Positions 12,933-24,108 of a stretch of DNA of 64,000 nucleotides are shown here, in pieces (the first letter of the stretch is position 1; each line of letters starts with the position of its first letter). The position numbers were made by a program, and so were the translations under genes. The stretch is from Sympetrum striolatum. Lineage: Eukaryota; Arthropoda; Insecta; Odonata; Libellulidae. The stretch is taken from assembly GCA_947579665.1 (NCBI GenBank), contig OX388352.1:33722216-33786215 (forward strand), read 5' to 3'. The notes below the pieces were generated by a model. It was not told where the DNA came from, made no database searches, and was given only the letters and a program-made list of their open reading frames with translations.

Positions 12933-14627
12933 CAGGCATCCCTCGCCAGCCGCGGGGGTTAGGGAATCGAAAGAGCCCGCGGTTGGTGAAGCATTACGTA
13001 TATGGGAAATCAAGGGTTAGGTTTTTCGAGCAACAATATAGGGAGAATAAATTATAACAAAATTGTTTTCCCTGTTTATTACATGTATACATTTATTAGA
13101 TATTATTCCTCTTTAATTTTGGCCGCATTCCTATCCCAAACGCGCCGATAACTTCCGATAAAAATGATCAGCTCCCTCTGCATTGGAAATTTTGGCTTTA
13201 ACGGAATCGCGCTAGTCTGCAACATAAATTTTACATTTACGAAGTAATTTCCCAGGTTAAATACGTTTATGCCCTGAATTAATAACTGATACTATTTAAA
13301 TAGTCGACATTTATCAATAAAGAATAATTTATTGAAAATATAATTTCCATTACTTGGATTGCCTTCAATAATCAATGAATTGTGTCTATTATGTCAGTTA
13401 CGGTACTAAATTTACTCTCAGTACTTTTTGATTCGGCATCTACTATTTTACTAAAGAATTATATGATAGTTGTCTGGCTCAGTTATTTCGTTAAATTCTT
13501 CCTCAATTCTTTCTAAGGTTGCAGCAACTCCTCCAATCCTCTTTTGAAAATCAAGCTACGGTCCATTTTTGGTCCACGTCAATCACAAAATCTGATAAAC
13601 TGATCAACGATTTTGTTGACATTGGCCAAAGTAATTTCAGTTGAAGGTCCATCTTCGTCCTCTTCCTCAGCCTCGTCCTGCTTGTCGATGAGCTGCTCGA
13701 AATCCTCCTCACTCAACTTTTCATTGCTTGAATTTAATAGTTCTTCATCATCATTTAGCTGCATGTCTTCTAGCCTTTTTGCTACATTTCTTTCCCTTTC
13801 AGTCGCTTTCCATGTGAAACGAAATAATTTAGTTAATTGACAAGTTTAAGAAATTCTTTAAAATCAATGACTGCCTACGGCCAGAGTTTCCGCCAACATG
13901 AATTCAGTGTCGATGGTTTAACCTCATCTAGTGATTCTTTAATTAAATTTATACAGTCGGCAATAATTAATTTTTTCCAACAATCAGTTACAAAGAAAGA
14001 GATATTAACATTATAAACCTTTCTAAAAAGCTTAGGATATGCAGAGCAATGACATTTCAAAGAAGTGCCTCAGTGTATGAAGCCACTCTCTCTAGATGCA
14101 AACGACGCGCTACAGCTGTAAAGGAAAATATCCGTTCCGTTTATGGAAACTTTTGGTTACCAATAGAAACCTAATTGAAAGAAAAACACCTAAGCTAATG
14201 TAATTTATCAGAAAATACTATTAATGAAAAGAAATTCTATAATATCTCGGAAAAATCCGCGATGAAAATTAATTTGAGTAAGAAACAAAATTATTTGGAA
14301 TTATGTGTTTCCGCGGTAGTACGGTAAAATTTTGAGTTCCGGTAGGAATTGTTAAGTAATAGATTTTACAATTCGAAGAGAAATGCTAAAAATGGCCGCA
14401 TAAGCATACCGAATAAAATTAATTCTGATTCCGCACTCGGCGAAGCTTGTTAAAATATTGGGCACCAAATATACTTGAATTTACATTGCGGACTGTCGAG
14501 TCGGTTGACTCGTAGACCGCGGTTGACAAGGGAAACACCCGCGGTTGAGAAGACAGGGTTTCAGAAACTTAACCGCGGATACTCAAGGGCCGCGGTTGGC
14601 GAAACCGCGGCTGACGAGGGATGCCTG
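12933..14627 (-). mobile_element. Tigger/pogo-type element, internally deleted (1695 bp)
   Basis: The terminal inverted repeats begin CAGGCATCCCTCGCCAGCC on the left and read CAGGCATCCCTCGTCAGCC from the right. They are flanked by TA on both sides, as expected for Tc1/mariner-pogo insertions. Subterminal CCGCGGTTG motifs recur near the right end. Compared with the 3060-bp copy at 58840-61899 it lacks exactly 1365 bp, equivalent to 59914-61278, which removes most of the transposase. It is therefore non-autonomous. Confidence 0.85.
13579..14060 (-). pseudogene. Tigger transposase C-terminal remnant
   Basis: Two minus-strand frames remain. The upstream one contains EVKPSTLNSCWRKLWP, the typical region near the C-terminus of Tigger-family transposases. 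The downstream one (13764-13579) encodes the acidic tail with KLSEEDFEQL and ends in a stop. The DNA-binding half and the whole DDE catalytic core are lost through the internal deletion of the host element. It cannot encode an active transposase. Confidence 0.7.
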
Positions 14628-14629
14628 TA

Positions 14630-16790
14630 CAACATTAATTACATCAAAATACAGCAAATACGTTGATAAATTCCAAATCATACTGAATATTTGTAGTATT
14701 TCAATGAATACAAACGTTTTTCTAAATTGAAAGAACGGATAAAAAGTTGAGGAAGATGTAAAACAAATTAGCTCAAACGTCTTCGTTCTTAAGAATATAA
14801 ATATTTTAATTTCGATTTTTTCGTTTAGTGGATGACTCCCTGCGCATCCTTGGGGTCCCTTCCTCGCCCGTCTGCTTAATAAAGGGGCATGGGCTATCGG
14901 AATTAGCGGATCATTAACGTAAAATAGAACCTCAGTCACTGTGCGTTAAAGTAACGTATTCTGTTATTTCTTACTAGAATAAACTAAGCTGAATTTATCA
15001 TTTATTATAATTCACGTATGTCCAATATTTTCGAAGTTATTTGCTAAACAGCTTTGGAAATAAGAAAAGAAATACACCCATATAAAAAAAATCACTAAAA
15101 ATAAGAATACTTTATTTGTATATTCTAGGTATAGAAAAAACACCTAACAGCAGGACAATCATCAATATATCAGATATGCGCAGGCAAGAGAAAGAAAAGA
15201 AATCTTTCATATGGCTTTGAAAGTTAACTAGCAACAATGAAAATACTGAGCAGAAAGTAATTGGTAATACTTGGATGTATCCATACATAGAGATATAAAA
15301 GTTAATGTGAGTGTGGTGGGTTTTATTAAGGAACAGTTATCATATGTATATAGGGATGAGACGGGGATGAATCGGACTAGCGGGTGAACAGGAAGGATTA
15401 AAAAAAGTGGGTCTAAAATAGAACCTGTAACGCTGAGAGACGCTGAGCTACATACATATTTTCTTTGTTACATTTTCCTACTGGGAGTCTTGAAACGAGA
15501 ACATTTTAAAACCATTTCTTATTTTGATACTCTGTCGTGTGAATCCTACCACGACATACAGCTGAAAAATTGAACTCTAATAAAACTTCTTATCCATTCA
15601 ACAGATGGTGAGAATGTAGCTATTCCTTGGATTTCTTCATGCTTTACAAAAAGTGAAATGAATCCAAAATAAATGTAATTGTAGTTTTTTCGTGCTTTGA
15701 ATTTATTTCCGTACTGCCAAAAATCCTAAAAAATTAGAATACTAAGTCGGCTGAAAATGACCAGCACGCTAAGGTGCTCATTTCTACGCAACAGCTTGGA
15801 CGTGTACCTCACACAATTTCCTAAACACTAATAAGTACGTAAAGGGTAATTGTTGTATCATGCGCTCCATAGGTGATAAAGCACTGGAGAAATATACTTT
15901 CAGAATATTCATTTAATTATTGAAGGTAGTTTTTCAATGTTCATACATGTGCTGGAATGAAACTGCAGAGAATCTAATAATCTATATAATTTTTTTGGCC
16001 TCATTCAGCCTATCATTAGATAGTTGAAAAAGTCATATTTCAATGAATATTAAAAAACAGGATCAAAGTTGAGTGTAAAGGGGCGTGAGACAAATCCAGA
16101 ACGATATCCAATCAAGTCCGTTGAAAATCCCGAAGTCGTCATACAAATAAAAAAAAGGATCGTTAATATACCAAATATTTTAAGCATGCAAATTACTGTA
16201 GTATTTGAAACGTTCGAGGGATACATTGTTGGGAAAGCTTAGTTACTCCGCGGCTGCCAACAATCGTCCCTACTTTGTATTACTTGCGAGGAATATTGTT
16301 GTTTACTTCGCCTAGTATCGAGGAGGAAGTGTTATTTTTTCTTACCGCCGGAGGTTGCCTAATCGATGCCAATAAGAAAAGCGTTCAGTAGTTTGCATAA
16401 TTTAACACATAATTATAACCAATATGTGTTAAAATGAGGTTTTGACTAGTCTTTTAAAAAACTTAGAAGTTACTATGTTATAAATCTAATTTTAAGTAAG
16501 ATGCTGTATAGATGACCGACATTTTCGCAGTAAATAGCTAGTAAATTAGCAAAGTTTTTTAAATAGTCACCAAAAACATTTCGTGTGACTTAAAAAAAAA
16601 TATTCTGATTAAATTTATGTCGTAAAATGTTTTAAAGTTGAAGTTAAATTCTCACTGAATGGAAGCAGCTGTGACAATATAATTTTGCACCCGTCAAAAC
16701 AAACATTATTTTATTTAAAACAGAAAAATAACTCCTGCATCTTAATTATTTACGTTGCTATAACGAAAAATGTCCCGAAAGTAACCTTTA
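14630..16790. repeat. Module B, post-Tigger version (left copy)
   Basis: This starts right after the Tigger TA duplication and is homologous to 2040-3560. It carries an extra stretch of about 700 bp (about 15915-16620) that modules at 2001 and 29565 lack. It includes the motif TTACCGCCGGAGGTTGCC. Whether that stretch is an insertion or was lost elsewhere cannot be told; no TIR or tRNA head is visible. The twin is at 61902-64000. Confidence 0.6.
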
Positions 16791-16799
16791 AAAAAAAAA

Positions 16800-18205
16800 A
16801 CGCGAAAAACAATTCACAACTCGAAAACTAATAAAAACGTACAGCCAACGTGGGGTGACTCGGGTGGCCCAAGAGGATTTCTACCCACGTGTATCGGATT
16901 ATATCTACTTTTTGGACACCCTATAAGGTAATTCCGGGTGAGATGCCCCACCGAGAGAGATGCCCCTGTCGTAATATTTTTAAGGAAAACCACAAGATTG
17001 CTCTACTTACGGTGCCCGTCAAATAGGTGGAATGTACCAGTCTATCTGTAAGAGTTTCACGGTGAATAATTCTTTTTACGCAGTTTTATAACGTCATTTC
17101 AAGTAGGTACTGTTTTTCCACCCTGTTGTAAGAGAGAGTATAATGTTTCTGGTTGGCATCAGTTTAAATTCTTGAGTATTTTGTATGAAAGGGTGAGATC
17201 ATGTAGCTATAAGTTCATCTATTATCCACCTTCTCTATCTCGGACAAAGTGTAGCCTTGCTGGCTGCAAGGGCATCTCTCCCGTACTGAAAGCATAGCCC
17301 CACCTTTTATCGGAATAGATTCCCCTTTGCTCTATTTAGATATATGTGCCCTATTACTATCAATGTAACTTCAAGGTGATACTGATTAAGGCTTTATTCA
17401 AGAAATCTACATCTAAATATTAAACCAAATTTAAATCCACGCTCGAATGCATTTTTTGCACGATCAAAAGATGACGTATTGTTTAGTAAGCACTTGAGTG
17501 GAGAGTTTTGCCACTTTTTTCTGATCGAAATGTAATACCCGGATAAAGTGGCCAACATAGATGGAAATTACAATTATAATTTTTTTCGAAATCAAGAAAT
17601 ATCTTCTGTGAGAATTTTTGCCTCGAAATTTCGACAAAAACATCAAAATTGTCACAATTTGTTTTCGGTAAAAACGACAATATATTAGGGTAAAAAGATG
17701 TCACTTGCAAAAAAAGGGATGGCCAAGCCTTAATGTGCTATCTACATGCCTTTAGAGAAGGCTGATATTCTTCCAAATCTTTGAAAATGACACTTCTAAT
17801 TAGATTCGACGAAATGAGGTTCTACGTCGTGGTAATCTATGACAATCGAAGCAAATTGACGAGGAATAGATTTATTTATATGCTACCACAGAAGAAATTG
17901 TTACAGAAGAGCCAGGGTTTCGATGAATAGCATCATCTTCAGGTGCATACATATAAAAAATATTTTAAAAATATATAAAATATATATATACTGTGAGTTT
18001 TTATACGTATGCTTCTGAAGATGATGCTATACATCGAAACCCTGGTTCGTCTGTAACAATATTCTCTATGGTAATAGTATAAATAAATCTATTCCTAGTG
18101 AATTTCCTCCTTTACTTCTAAATAGGATTTAGAGTTAACTTGAACGTTTAGTTAGATCCTAATTTCAAGTTCAATTTAACAATTTTGTCAAAGTGAACTT
18201 GAAAT
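16800..18205. mobile_element. Module G, right-truncated TIR-like element with nested foldback
   Basis: The left terminus near 16927 (GGTAATTCCGGGTGAGATGC) matches both ends of the complete element at 31421-32988. The right terminus is missing. The sequence stops at a 44-bp palindrome (18162-18205) and switches to the upstream region of the membrane-protein gene. It contains about 400 bp (17305-17700) absent from the second copy, and the large foldback at 17847-18112. No transposase is visible. Confidence 0.5.
17847..18112. repeat. Foldback (long inverted repeat, about 105-bp arms)
   Basis: The left arm 17847-17950 and right arm 18008-18112 are reverse complements with few mismatches. They share GAATAGATTTATTTATA, CCAGGGTTTCGAT and AGCATCATCTTCAG. 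An AT-rich loop of about 57 bp separates them. The same structure is at 31986-32628, where the right arm is split by a MITE. Confidence 0.8.
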
Positions 18206-18993
18206 GAAATAACATTAAATATTCTAATAGGCAATATGGGAACTATGATAATTATATAATTTGCTGCGTATATCTGTCCTAAATATTGAATGGTAGCTCT
18301 TGAAATTACATATACAAGAATTATTAAATACCGAAAATTTGAGAGAAGTGGTTCATTGAAATTTTGGATTGCATACAAATTCAAAGGACCAAATTGAATT
18401 TTTCGTTACTGTGTGTGGTGTAAGTAAATACAAAATCGCTTATAATTAGAGATGGGAACCTCAAAAGGAATGAAATGTTTTAAACAATAAACGTTCGATT
18501 TCAAAAGAATGTGAAAAAACTTTTTTTTTCGTCAATTTTTGAGATGGTGTTCTTCGTGGTTTATCCGATGAATTTACTATCCTAATTAGTAAATTTGCAG
18601 TTGACCTGGGCCTAATAGCTTACAAAGAATATATATCTCTAGTTTTTAAATGATTATAAAAGAAACACGAGTGTTTATATGTATTCAAGGCTTATGCATT
18701 GTAAAAAAATCAACATTTTCCGGCGTAACTTTATGAAAGTTTGTCTTGATTGATAAAATTAAAAGGATTAAAACGCTTTGTAAAAGCAACTTATGATAAA
18801 ATGTCAGGAATTTCGAAAATTGGTCCCATGTTTCATGTTGCTGAACAGAAAATAGTGTACATAGTTTTTTCTTGACACCGCGTATTCACACGTTGCGATT
18901 CATGAAATTCATTGCTTCGCTTCTGAGCTGAAGACGTATCATTGCGTGGATTATTTGGGCGTGAGTATCATCGTTCGAATTTGATCATAAAAA

Positions 18994-19146
18994 ATGCCTA
19001 GAAAGACGGATCAGTTAAGAAAATCTTTTGACGCACAAGAGAGCGCCAAAATGAATTGTACATATTGTAAATCATTGTTTGCAAGCAACGTCAAAAACCA
19101 TGAAGTGCATGTCAATCGCTGCGGAAAAATTCCATTATGGCTGTGA
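18994..19146 (+). pseudogene. hAT transposase N-terminal BED-like zinc-finger fragment
   Basis: A 50-codon frame starts at an ATG and ends in TGA. It contains CTYCKSLFASNVKNHEVHV followed by NRC, a Cys-Cys-His-His/Cys arrangement like the BED fingers by which hAT transposases bind their ends. The frame stops before any catalytic region. It is a remnant left by internal deletion of the element. Confidence 0.65.
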
Positions 19147-19214
19147 CAAAGGTATTTTGGCAGGTAATTTTTTGATCCTTCAAGATTCCTGCTTGGAACC
19201 ATCAGAAATTTCTG

Positions 19215-19733
19215 ATGTTTTCGAAATTTTTTAATATTCTCGCCAAATCACATCCCACATTCAGCGCAGAGAATATAGCTGAAATTCATTCCGAGATGGC
19301 TAACTACATGACTGACATTTCAGTATCAATCAAACTTTCACCTCTAATTTTTTGGAAGGGAATATCCTCAAAAACAAAAGTCTCACTAGTTGCCATAAAG
19401 ATTCTTCCACTTCCACCTACATCTTCGGCTACAGAAAAAAGTTTCAGCACGCACGGAAATATTCATTACCTAAGAAGAAACCGCTTGACTAATGAGACAG
19501 CTATGAAACTTATTTTCATCAAGCACAACGTGAAATTACTGGAAACCGAAAGAGCTAAAACTTCAAGCGATCATCTCTCGATAACTAATGAGGAGGGAAA
19601 GGAAGTTGTAACACTTGCGTGTGTAGATGAGAATATTTCTTCACTCATTTCCAACGAGAAATCAGATCTAGAAAGCGTAGTGGAGGAATTTAAAGACACA
19701 TTTTCGGACTTATCCAATCCAAAACATATATGA
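19215..19733 (+). pseudogene. hAT transposase C-terminal dimerisation domain remnant
   Basis: A 172-codon open frame. Residues about 45-110 show the hAT C-terminal dimerisation signature: a W near PLIFW, then PLPPTSSATEKSFSTHGNI, RRNRLTNETAMKL and a following IKHN. The last 60 residues form an acidic tail. The RNase-H-like core with the catalytic acidic residues is absent, so no transposition activity is expected. The long uninterrupted frame suggests that the decay is not ancient. A domesticated peptide is possible but nothing supports it. Confidence 0.75.
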
Positions 19734-20672
19734 CGGGCCACTTTGCTTCCTATGTATTTGTATCGAGATATATGAATCTTTTGTTATGTGCCCTACAGAC
19801 TATAATTTATCTACAACTAATGCAGACAATAATTTAACTATAAATAATACATATATGGCTGCAATTAATGCCATGAAAGTGATAAGGTCCATGATTTAAA
19901 AAAATTTATCCTTCTTATTTATAGTTTACCCCACCTTTAACTTTTTTACTCTTTTGTTACAAGCGTCTAAGCTACGAAACATAATCGTAAAAAAAACATG
20001 CGTCATCATAATTAGATTGGATTGTCGAACAAAAATGTAACTCCTGTTTCTTTTTAATTTTACTGTTTTTAATCCTAAATTAATCCCCTATAGTATTAGA
20101 TAAGAAACTATTATCGAAATACTGATAATATTATGACATTTTTTGATGATGTTTCTGCTATTCGAGGTAATTCATATTAATATTTTTCTTAAACTTCACC
20201 CTCACCTTGCGAAAAATGGAGGATTCGTAGGCTTTTATATCGAATTGAATATTTTTCTTTAAAATTCAGGACAACCAGTTAGAAGAGGCTGAGATAATTT
20301 TGTATCGAATATTAATATTATTATACTAATCATAACTATTACATGAAATAAATCAATCCATTTGGTTCTATTATTGGCTGTATAAAATGACAAGTCAGCA
20401 AGATTAGTGTGTTTGAGACCACTGAGTATTCACATGTGATTTTCAACGCCTCATATTCCTCATTGGGCATAATTTTTCAATAATATTACCTCAAATATTT
20501 AAATTTTTTGTTGAATATCAATAACTTGGAAGAGATAATGAATCAGTTTATATTGTCTATGAATAATATAGACATAAATGTCTAATTTAAATTTCAATAT
20601 GGGAATAAAATGTAAAAAACGTTCGAATGAAAAAAACGTTTTCTTCCCATCACTACTTAAAGTACACTTATG

Positions 20673-20858
20673 TTGATTCGCCTTTCTCTCAGTAGATGGA
20701 GTCTCTCATCGGTTATGAGACAGGGGAACAGGGGAACAGGGGAAGGGGAGCAGAGAGTTGACAAAGCAGTCTTGTGCAGCACTTTCAGTTTGGGCTAGAG
20801 CGCTGCCGGAGAGAAGTCGTCCCTTGGAGCTTGGAGAAGTAACTCATTGGCGATTGAA
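20673..20858 (+). promoter_or_regulatory. Leader and probable core promoter of membrane-protein gene 1
   Basis: About 185 bp before the ATG are conserved at all three paralogues (35275-35450, 44856-45028). They share CTCTCAGT, GCGCTGCCGGAG and CATTGGCGATT just before the start. CTTTCAGTTTGG (near 20788) fits an insect-type initiator. An upstream ATG at 20696 opens a 21-codon frame that ends before the main start. The short GGGGAACA repeat near 20730 is specific to this copy. The hAT element ends only 17 bp upstream and may have changed regulation. Confidence 0.4.
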
Positions 20859-22967
20859 ATGGATTATTTGCTTCAATTTCAGGTAATTAATTTCTTTTTA
20901 CCGTAAATTAATCACTACATAGCAGGACAAATTGCCTCGTACTTTTATGATTTATATTTATATTTATGAATTTAAATTAAGTTATTTTCCTTACATTTTA
21001 CAGATGAATGTGACAATGGAATCATTTAATGTGAATAACGAAACGGAAGCTATGGTAAGTTATTTGGTTATGATCATTATATTCATATCTATAAGTTTCT
21101 CATGCTGCTGTCTAATACGATTTGTGGTGGACCGTACGGTACAGTAAACTCCCGTTCATCCTAATCGCGTTTATCCGAAATCCGATTTATCCGAACAAAC
21201 GTTTCCGAATGCACCTACCCCACCCGCAACCACCGAATACCATCGCGAATCATTACTTATTTGCTCGTGACACCTCTTCATATATGTACATACTCTAGCA
21301 ACCACTTAAATTACGCGGCTCCCATTGGCGCATTGGCATTTAATAAAATTAAAACTCCTATCCTTTCCCCTCTGGAAAATAAGGCGGATATTCACGCGGG
21401 ACTTCGGTTTATCTGAAATTTTCGTTATCCGAACCGGCCGACGTCCCGATCTATTCGGATAATCGGGAGTTTACTGTACTTTACTAAAATTTGTGGTGGT
21501 AATATGATATTAAAGAATTGTCCTTCTAATTTACAGATGAATTCTACATTGAAAACATATCAGATGAGTACCATGGCGGAGGGTGTGGTTACATTATTTG
21601 CTGTATTAATGGCAATAGTAGCTGTATGTACCTTATTCGGCTGTGTAATTCGATTTTTAGAATACCTGCATGAGACTCGAGGATTAACTCGCGGTAAGTT
21701 AATAATTTATTTTTCAAGCTAGATCCATTAAGATACATTTTATGGCCTTCGCAAGTTTTCTTTCGCTAGATCGTAAGTCATTCCGTCAATTACGAAAAAG
21801 GTGTTCATTAAAGCAAACAGGAAGTTTAAAGTTATTTTAAAAGTTCGATCGTGATATGTAAGTGTTGTCGTAAAGCTGATTGGTATTGAGGGCTAATTCT
21901 AACAAAATCGGTCTAAATGATTTGATGGACATTGTAATTGTTTTTTATCTCTAGTATAAATATCTACGGATAATTGTTGTCAAGTATAATTTGGAATCGT
22001 TTTTATTATATTCAATTTTATTGATTAGCTCATGAGATATTGGTATCCTAGTCATAAAGTATTTTTTGAAATATTAAGTTAATGTTCATGTCCAATATAA
22101 TATTTCAATATTTAATTAGAGTGCAATACGGATTGGATTATGTACTCGGTTCATTTTACTTATTATCGTTCCGTTCGACAACCAGAAAAAAGGTTCATCC
22201 AATGAATTATCGCATTTGTTAATAAAGCAAATCTTTTCATCTACGAATACATTCCCACCGGGTTACATGGAGAGCATTACTTGAGGGAAAAACTGATTTT
22301 TATTTAGAATCTGTATGTGTAAACACTGCTTAGGAATTAAAAAAATAGGGCCTAGTGATTAAAAATATATATCAATCTAAAATTGTTCAAAACGAATAGA
22401 GCTTAGTAATATGGACACCACTTTTATAAAATAAGGAAATATATAAATTAAATAGTTGTCTTGGTGGTGGGATTTTATTTTCACATTGGCAATATTTGTA
22501 GTTAACCTTAAACCAAAGAAACTAAATAAATCGAGAGTTCCAATTTTTAAATTCGTATTTAAGAAGTAGCTGAGAAACATACTTGAATATCGTCTATGCT
22601 AAATGTAAATAGAATCATAAATGTTTAATTAAAATATTAACCTCTGAAAACAATATTTTTAATATACTTCCTGTTCTTTATAGAATGAGAAAATTCTAAA
22701 GCAAACATTAAGCTCCTCGAAATTCAATTCAGTGTCCCACAACATATTCGAATTCTGTAGAGAATCAAATAACGTTTCAGTGGCCCTTTCGTGCGAACTA
22801 TTCGTACATGTGATTTGTATCAAAGCAGAAATGTTATACTTCAATTTCTTTGTTTCCTAACAGGAAGTTCCGAAATTAATGCTATTGAAGAGGCGCCTGA
22901 TACCAACGAAGATGGACTGCACATCTCCGCCGAGGGTCGGGCAAGATATGTTCCTCGAGGAGGATAG
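20859..22967 (+). CDS. Small single-pass membrane protein, paralogue 1 (94 aa, 3 exons)
   Basis: The family is not recognised. Exons: 20859-20882, 21537-21693 and 22864-22967. Donors are GTAATT and GTAAGT, acceptors are TTTACAG and CTAACAG, and phases are 0 and 1. Residues 1-8 (MDYLLQFQ) come from exon 1. A sequon Asn10-Ser-Thr precedes a hydrophobic segment, about residues 24-46. Then come Cys44-x-x-Arg47-Phe48 and a basic stretch ending TRG, followed by an acidic tail with EEAPDTNEDG and a C-terminus rich in Arg and Gly. Charge distribution suggests an outside N-terminus and a cytosolic tail. The structure is inferred from agreement of splice sites and frames in three paralogues. An alternative membrane exon lies in intron 1. 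Confidence 0.7.
21004..21147 (+). pseudogene. Duplicated membrane exon 2a in intron 1 of gene 1, MITE-truncated
   Basis: After a good acceptor (TTTTACAG), a 47-codon frame in exon-2 phase encodes MNVTMESF, then a hydrophobic segment VSYLVMIIIFISISF, a Cys triplet, and LIRFVVDRT. It is homologous to exon 2, with the same sequon and Cys-x-x-Arg-Phe end. The final Gln and stop codons are the first bases of the MITE beginning at 21142, so the original donor is gone. An internal consensus donor (ATG|GTAAGT at 21054/21055) would define a 51-nt phase-0 cassette compatible with exon 2. It could be a dead exon, a cassette, or the 3' end of a short isoform. Confidence 0.6.
21142..21476. mobile_element. 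Pogo/Tigger-like MITE (335 bp) ending exon 2a
   Basis: Both ends read CAGTAAACTCCCG inward and are flanked by TA (21140-21141 and 21477-21478). The interior carries repeated TTATCCGAA motifs typical of pogo-like MITEs. There is no coding sequence. A 112-bp version sits at the same position in gene 2, so the insertion predates that duplication. Gene 3 has none. Confidence 0.85.
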
Positions 22968-23176
22968 AGTCTGCAACCTCTTCAATCAAATCTTCAACAT
23001 CCTCATCATGCATTCCTCATTTCCTTCACGAACTCCTTAATAAGTGTTCATTTTCAATTGCTTTAAAATATCAATTGATAATTAAATTAACAGAATGTAT
23101 TTTTCAAAGACTCTATTTTGTTATAAACCATAGATTAACGAATGTTGATCTCTTGTGAGAAGGTTAATTTTATGAC

Positions 23177-23195
23177 AATAAAAAAATTCAATAAA
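23177..23195 (+). terminator. Poly(A) signals of gene 1
   Basis: Two AATAAA hexamers (23177 and 23190) lie about 210 bp after the stop codon in a stretch conserved with gene 2. Confidence 0.5.
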
Positions 23196-23241
23196 TTTTA
23201 AATTGAACATAGTTTTTTCCTTATTTCCCAATATATTTCAG

Positions 23242-23284
23242 CATCGGTTGCTGGAGCTGCAGCTTCTTATCAGCAAATGATGAG
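23242..23284 (+). other. Conserved exon-like element (candidate exon 4) of gene 1
   Basis: A 43-nt segment flanked by ATATATTTCAG and GTAACT is strongly conserved downstream of genes 1 and 2 and recognisable behind gene 3. Read in phase 1, as when spliced directly from exon 2, it gives ASVAGAAASYQQMM. It lies after the poly(A) signals, so it may be an alternative 3' exon that skips exon 3. The copy in gene 2 is 1 nt shorter, and no following exon was found. Confidence 0.4.
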
Positions 23285-23856
23285 GTAACTATCATCACCA
23301 TATTTCCGTGCCTGTTGATCATAAAGTAGAGGGTTGTTTATCTTAATTACTTTACATCTGAGCCTGATTGCTTATCATAAGAATATTGATCCAAACAATT
23401 TGCACTGTTCATTCGATGTGCTAAACAGATTTTTTCTACTGGTAGATCGTCCCTTGCATTCAATTGTAAAATTGACTTCATTTTCATTAACTAAATGTGT
23501 GCCGTTTACCGATCCACAGGGATTCATAATTTTTTTTATAGCAATATCAATGCAAAGGGAAATGATTTTCGGATAAATGTATATCTTTCCTCGTAATTGT
23601 ATTGCCTAAAGACTTGTCATGTTAGATACAATGATGCTAGGTAGGTTATCTGCTTTTGTTGAAGAATCAATTGAAGAAATGGAAAATTTAAAATAAAAAT
23701 GCATATAAATAGAATAAGCATAGAACATGCAAAATTGTGAAGGTCGTAAAATGGCATCAGTTTTTTCTTAAATGTGTCCATCTTGGTTAGAAAATGATCG
23801 ATTGAATAATAACACGCAGCTTATTTAATTCATTGTAAGCTGACATAGCAGACATA
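23285..23856. other. Downstream flank shared by the three genes (module I)
   Basis: This is similar to 37616-38010 and 47092-47600, showing that the duplicated unit extends past the gene. Open frames such as 23334-23576 are not kept in the other copies. Nothing else is recognised. Confidence 0.5.
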
Positions 23857-24108
23857 AGTCTGACAAGACCGGGACTCGAATCTCTCTGTTGTCGGTTAGT
23901 TTCTCTACCAATTGAGTTATCGTAGTTGAACATTCTAACACGCCGTTCGGGAGACTTCGTAACCAAGGGCGTTGTCACTTTTCCTCCGACTATGTTGTAT
24001 CGTCCACTGCTAACGTCATGTAAGAAGCTTCTGGCTCGATACCTCAATTGGTGGAGTAGCTGATTGGATATCACGAGAGTAAATTTCGAATCTCGTTCTT
24101 GTCTGACC
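23857..24108. repeat. Inverted pair of tRNA-like sequences, copy II
   Basis: The minus-strand unit (about 23923 down to 23858) has A box TAACTCAATTGGTAGAG and B box GATTCGAGTCCCGG. The plus-strand unit (about 24030-24107) has A-box-like TACCTCAATTGGTGGAG and B-box-like TTTCGAATCTCG. Outer ends form an inverted repeat (AGTCTGACAAGACCGGGA against TCTCGTTCTTGTCTGACC). Acceptor stems do not pair well, so these are tRNA-derived sequences and not working tRNA genes. A 107-codon minus-strand frame across the pair is an artefact of this structure. Confidence 0.7.

Larger units (their letters stand above)
8030..16790. repeat. Long duplication, left copy (A-TIR-E-LINE tail-Tigger-B)
   Basis: This stretch is collinear with 53860-64000, including the order of the partial A module, TIR element, E module, CA-rich tail, Tigger and B module. 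The similarity is high throughout and extends to the right edge of the window. Large differences are few: a roughly 110-bp deletion near 8957, different CA-tract lengths near 12350, and a 1365-bp internal Tigger deletion near 13986. This is a segmental duplication and not separate insertions, because unrelated elements are shared in the same order with the same flanks. Confidence 0.85.
18447..20655 (+). mobile_element. hAT-family DNA transposon, internally deleted (2209 bp)
   Basis: The ends match as short inverted repeats (TAGAGATGGGAA on the left; TAGTGATGGGAA read from the right). The flanks are diverged copies of an 8-bp target site: CTTATAAT at 18439-18446 and CTTAAAGT at 20656-20663. 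The uninterrupted paralogous site at about 35259 reads CTTGTAGT. Inside are a BED-like zinc-finger fragment and a hAT C-terminal dimerisation domain, but the catalytic middle is missing. It inserted just upstream of the first membrane-protein gene and is absent at the two paralogues. Confidence 0.85.

Noticed and set aside
13613..13840. Ser-rich plus-strand frame (also 59520-59747)
   Set aside because: It is the antisense shadow of the acidic C-terminus of the Tigger transposase.
14583..14939. 118-codon minus-strand frame, identical at 61855-62211
   Set aside because: It crosses the Tigger end into module B and is identical only because the whole region is a recent duplication; no protein features.
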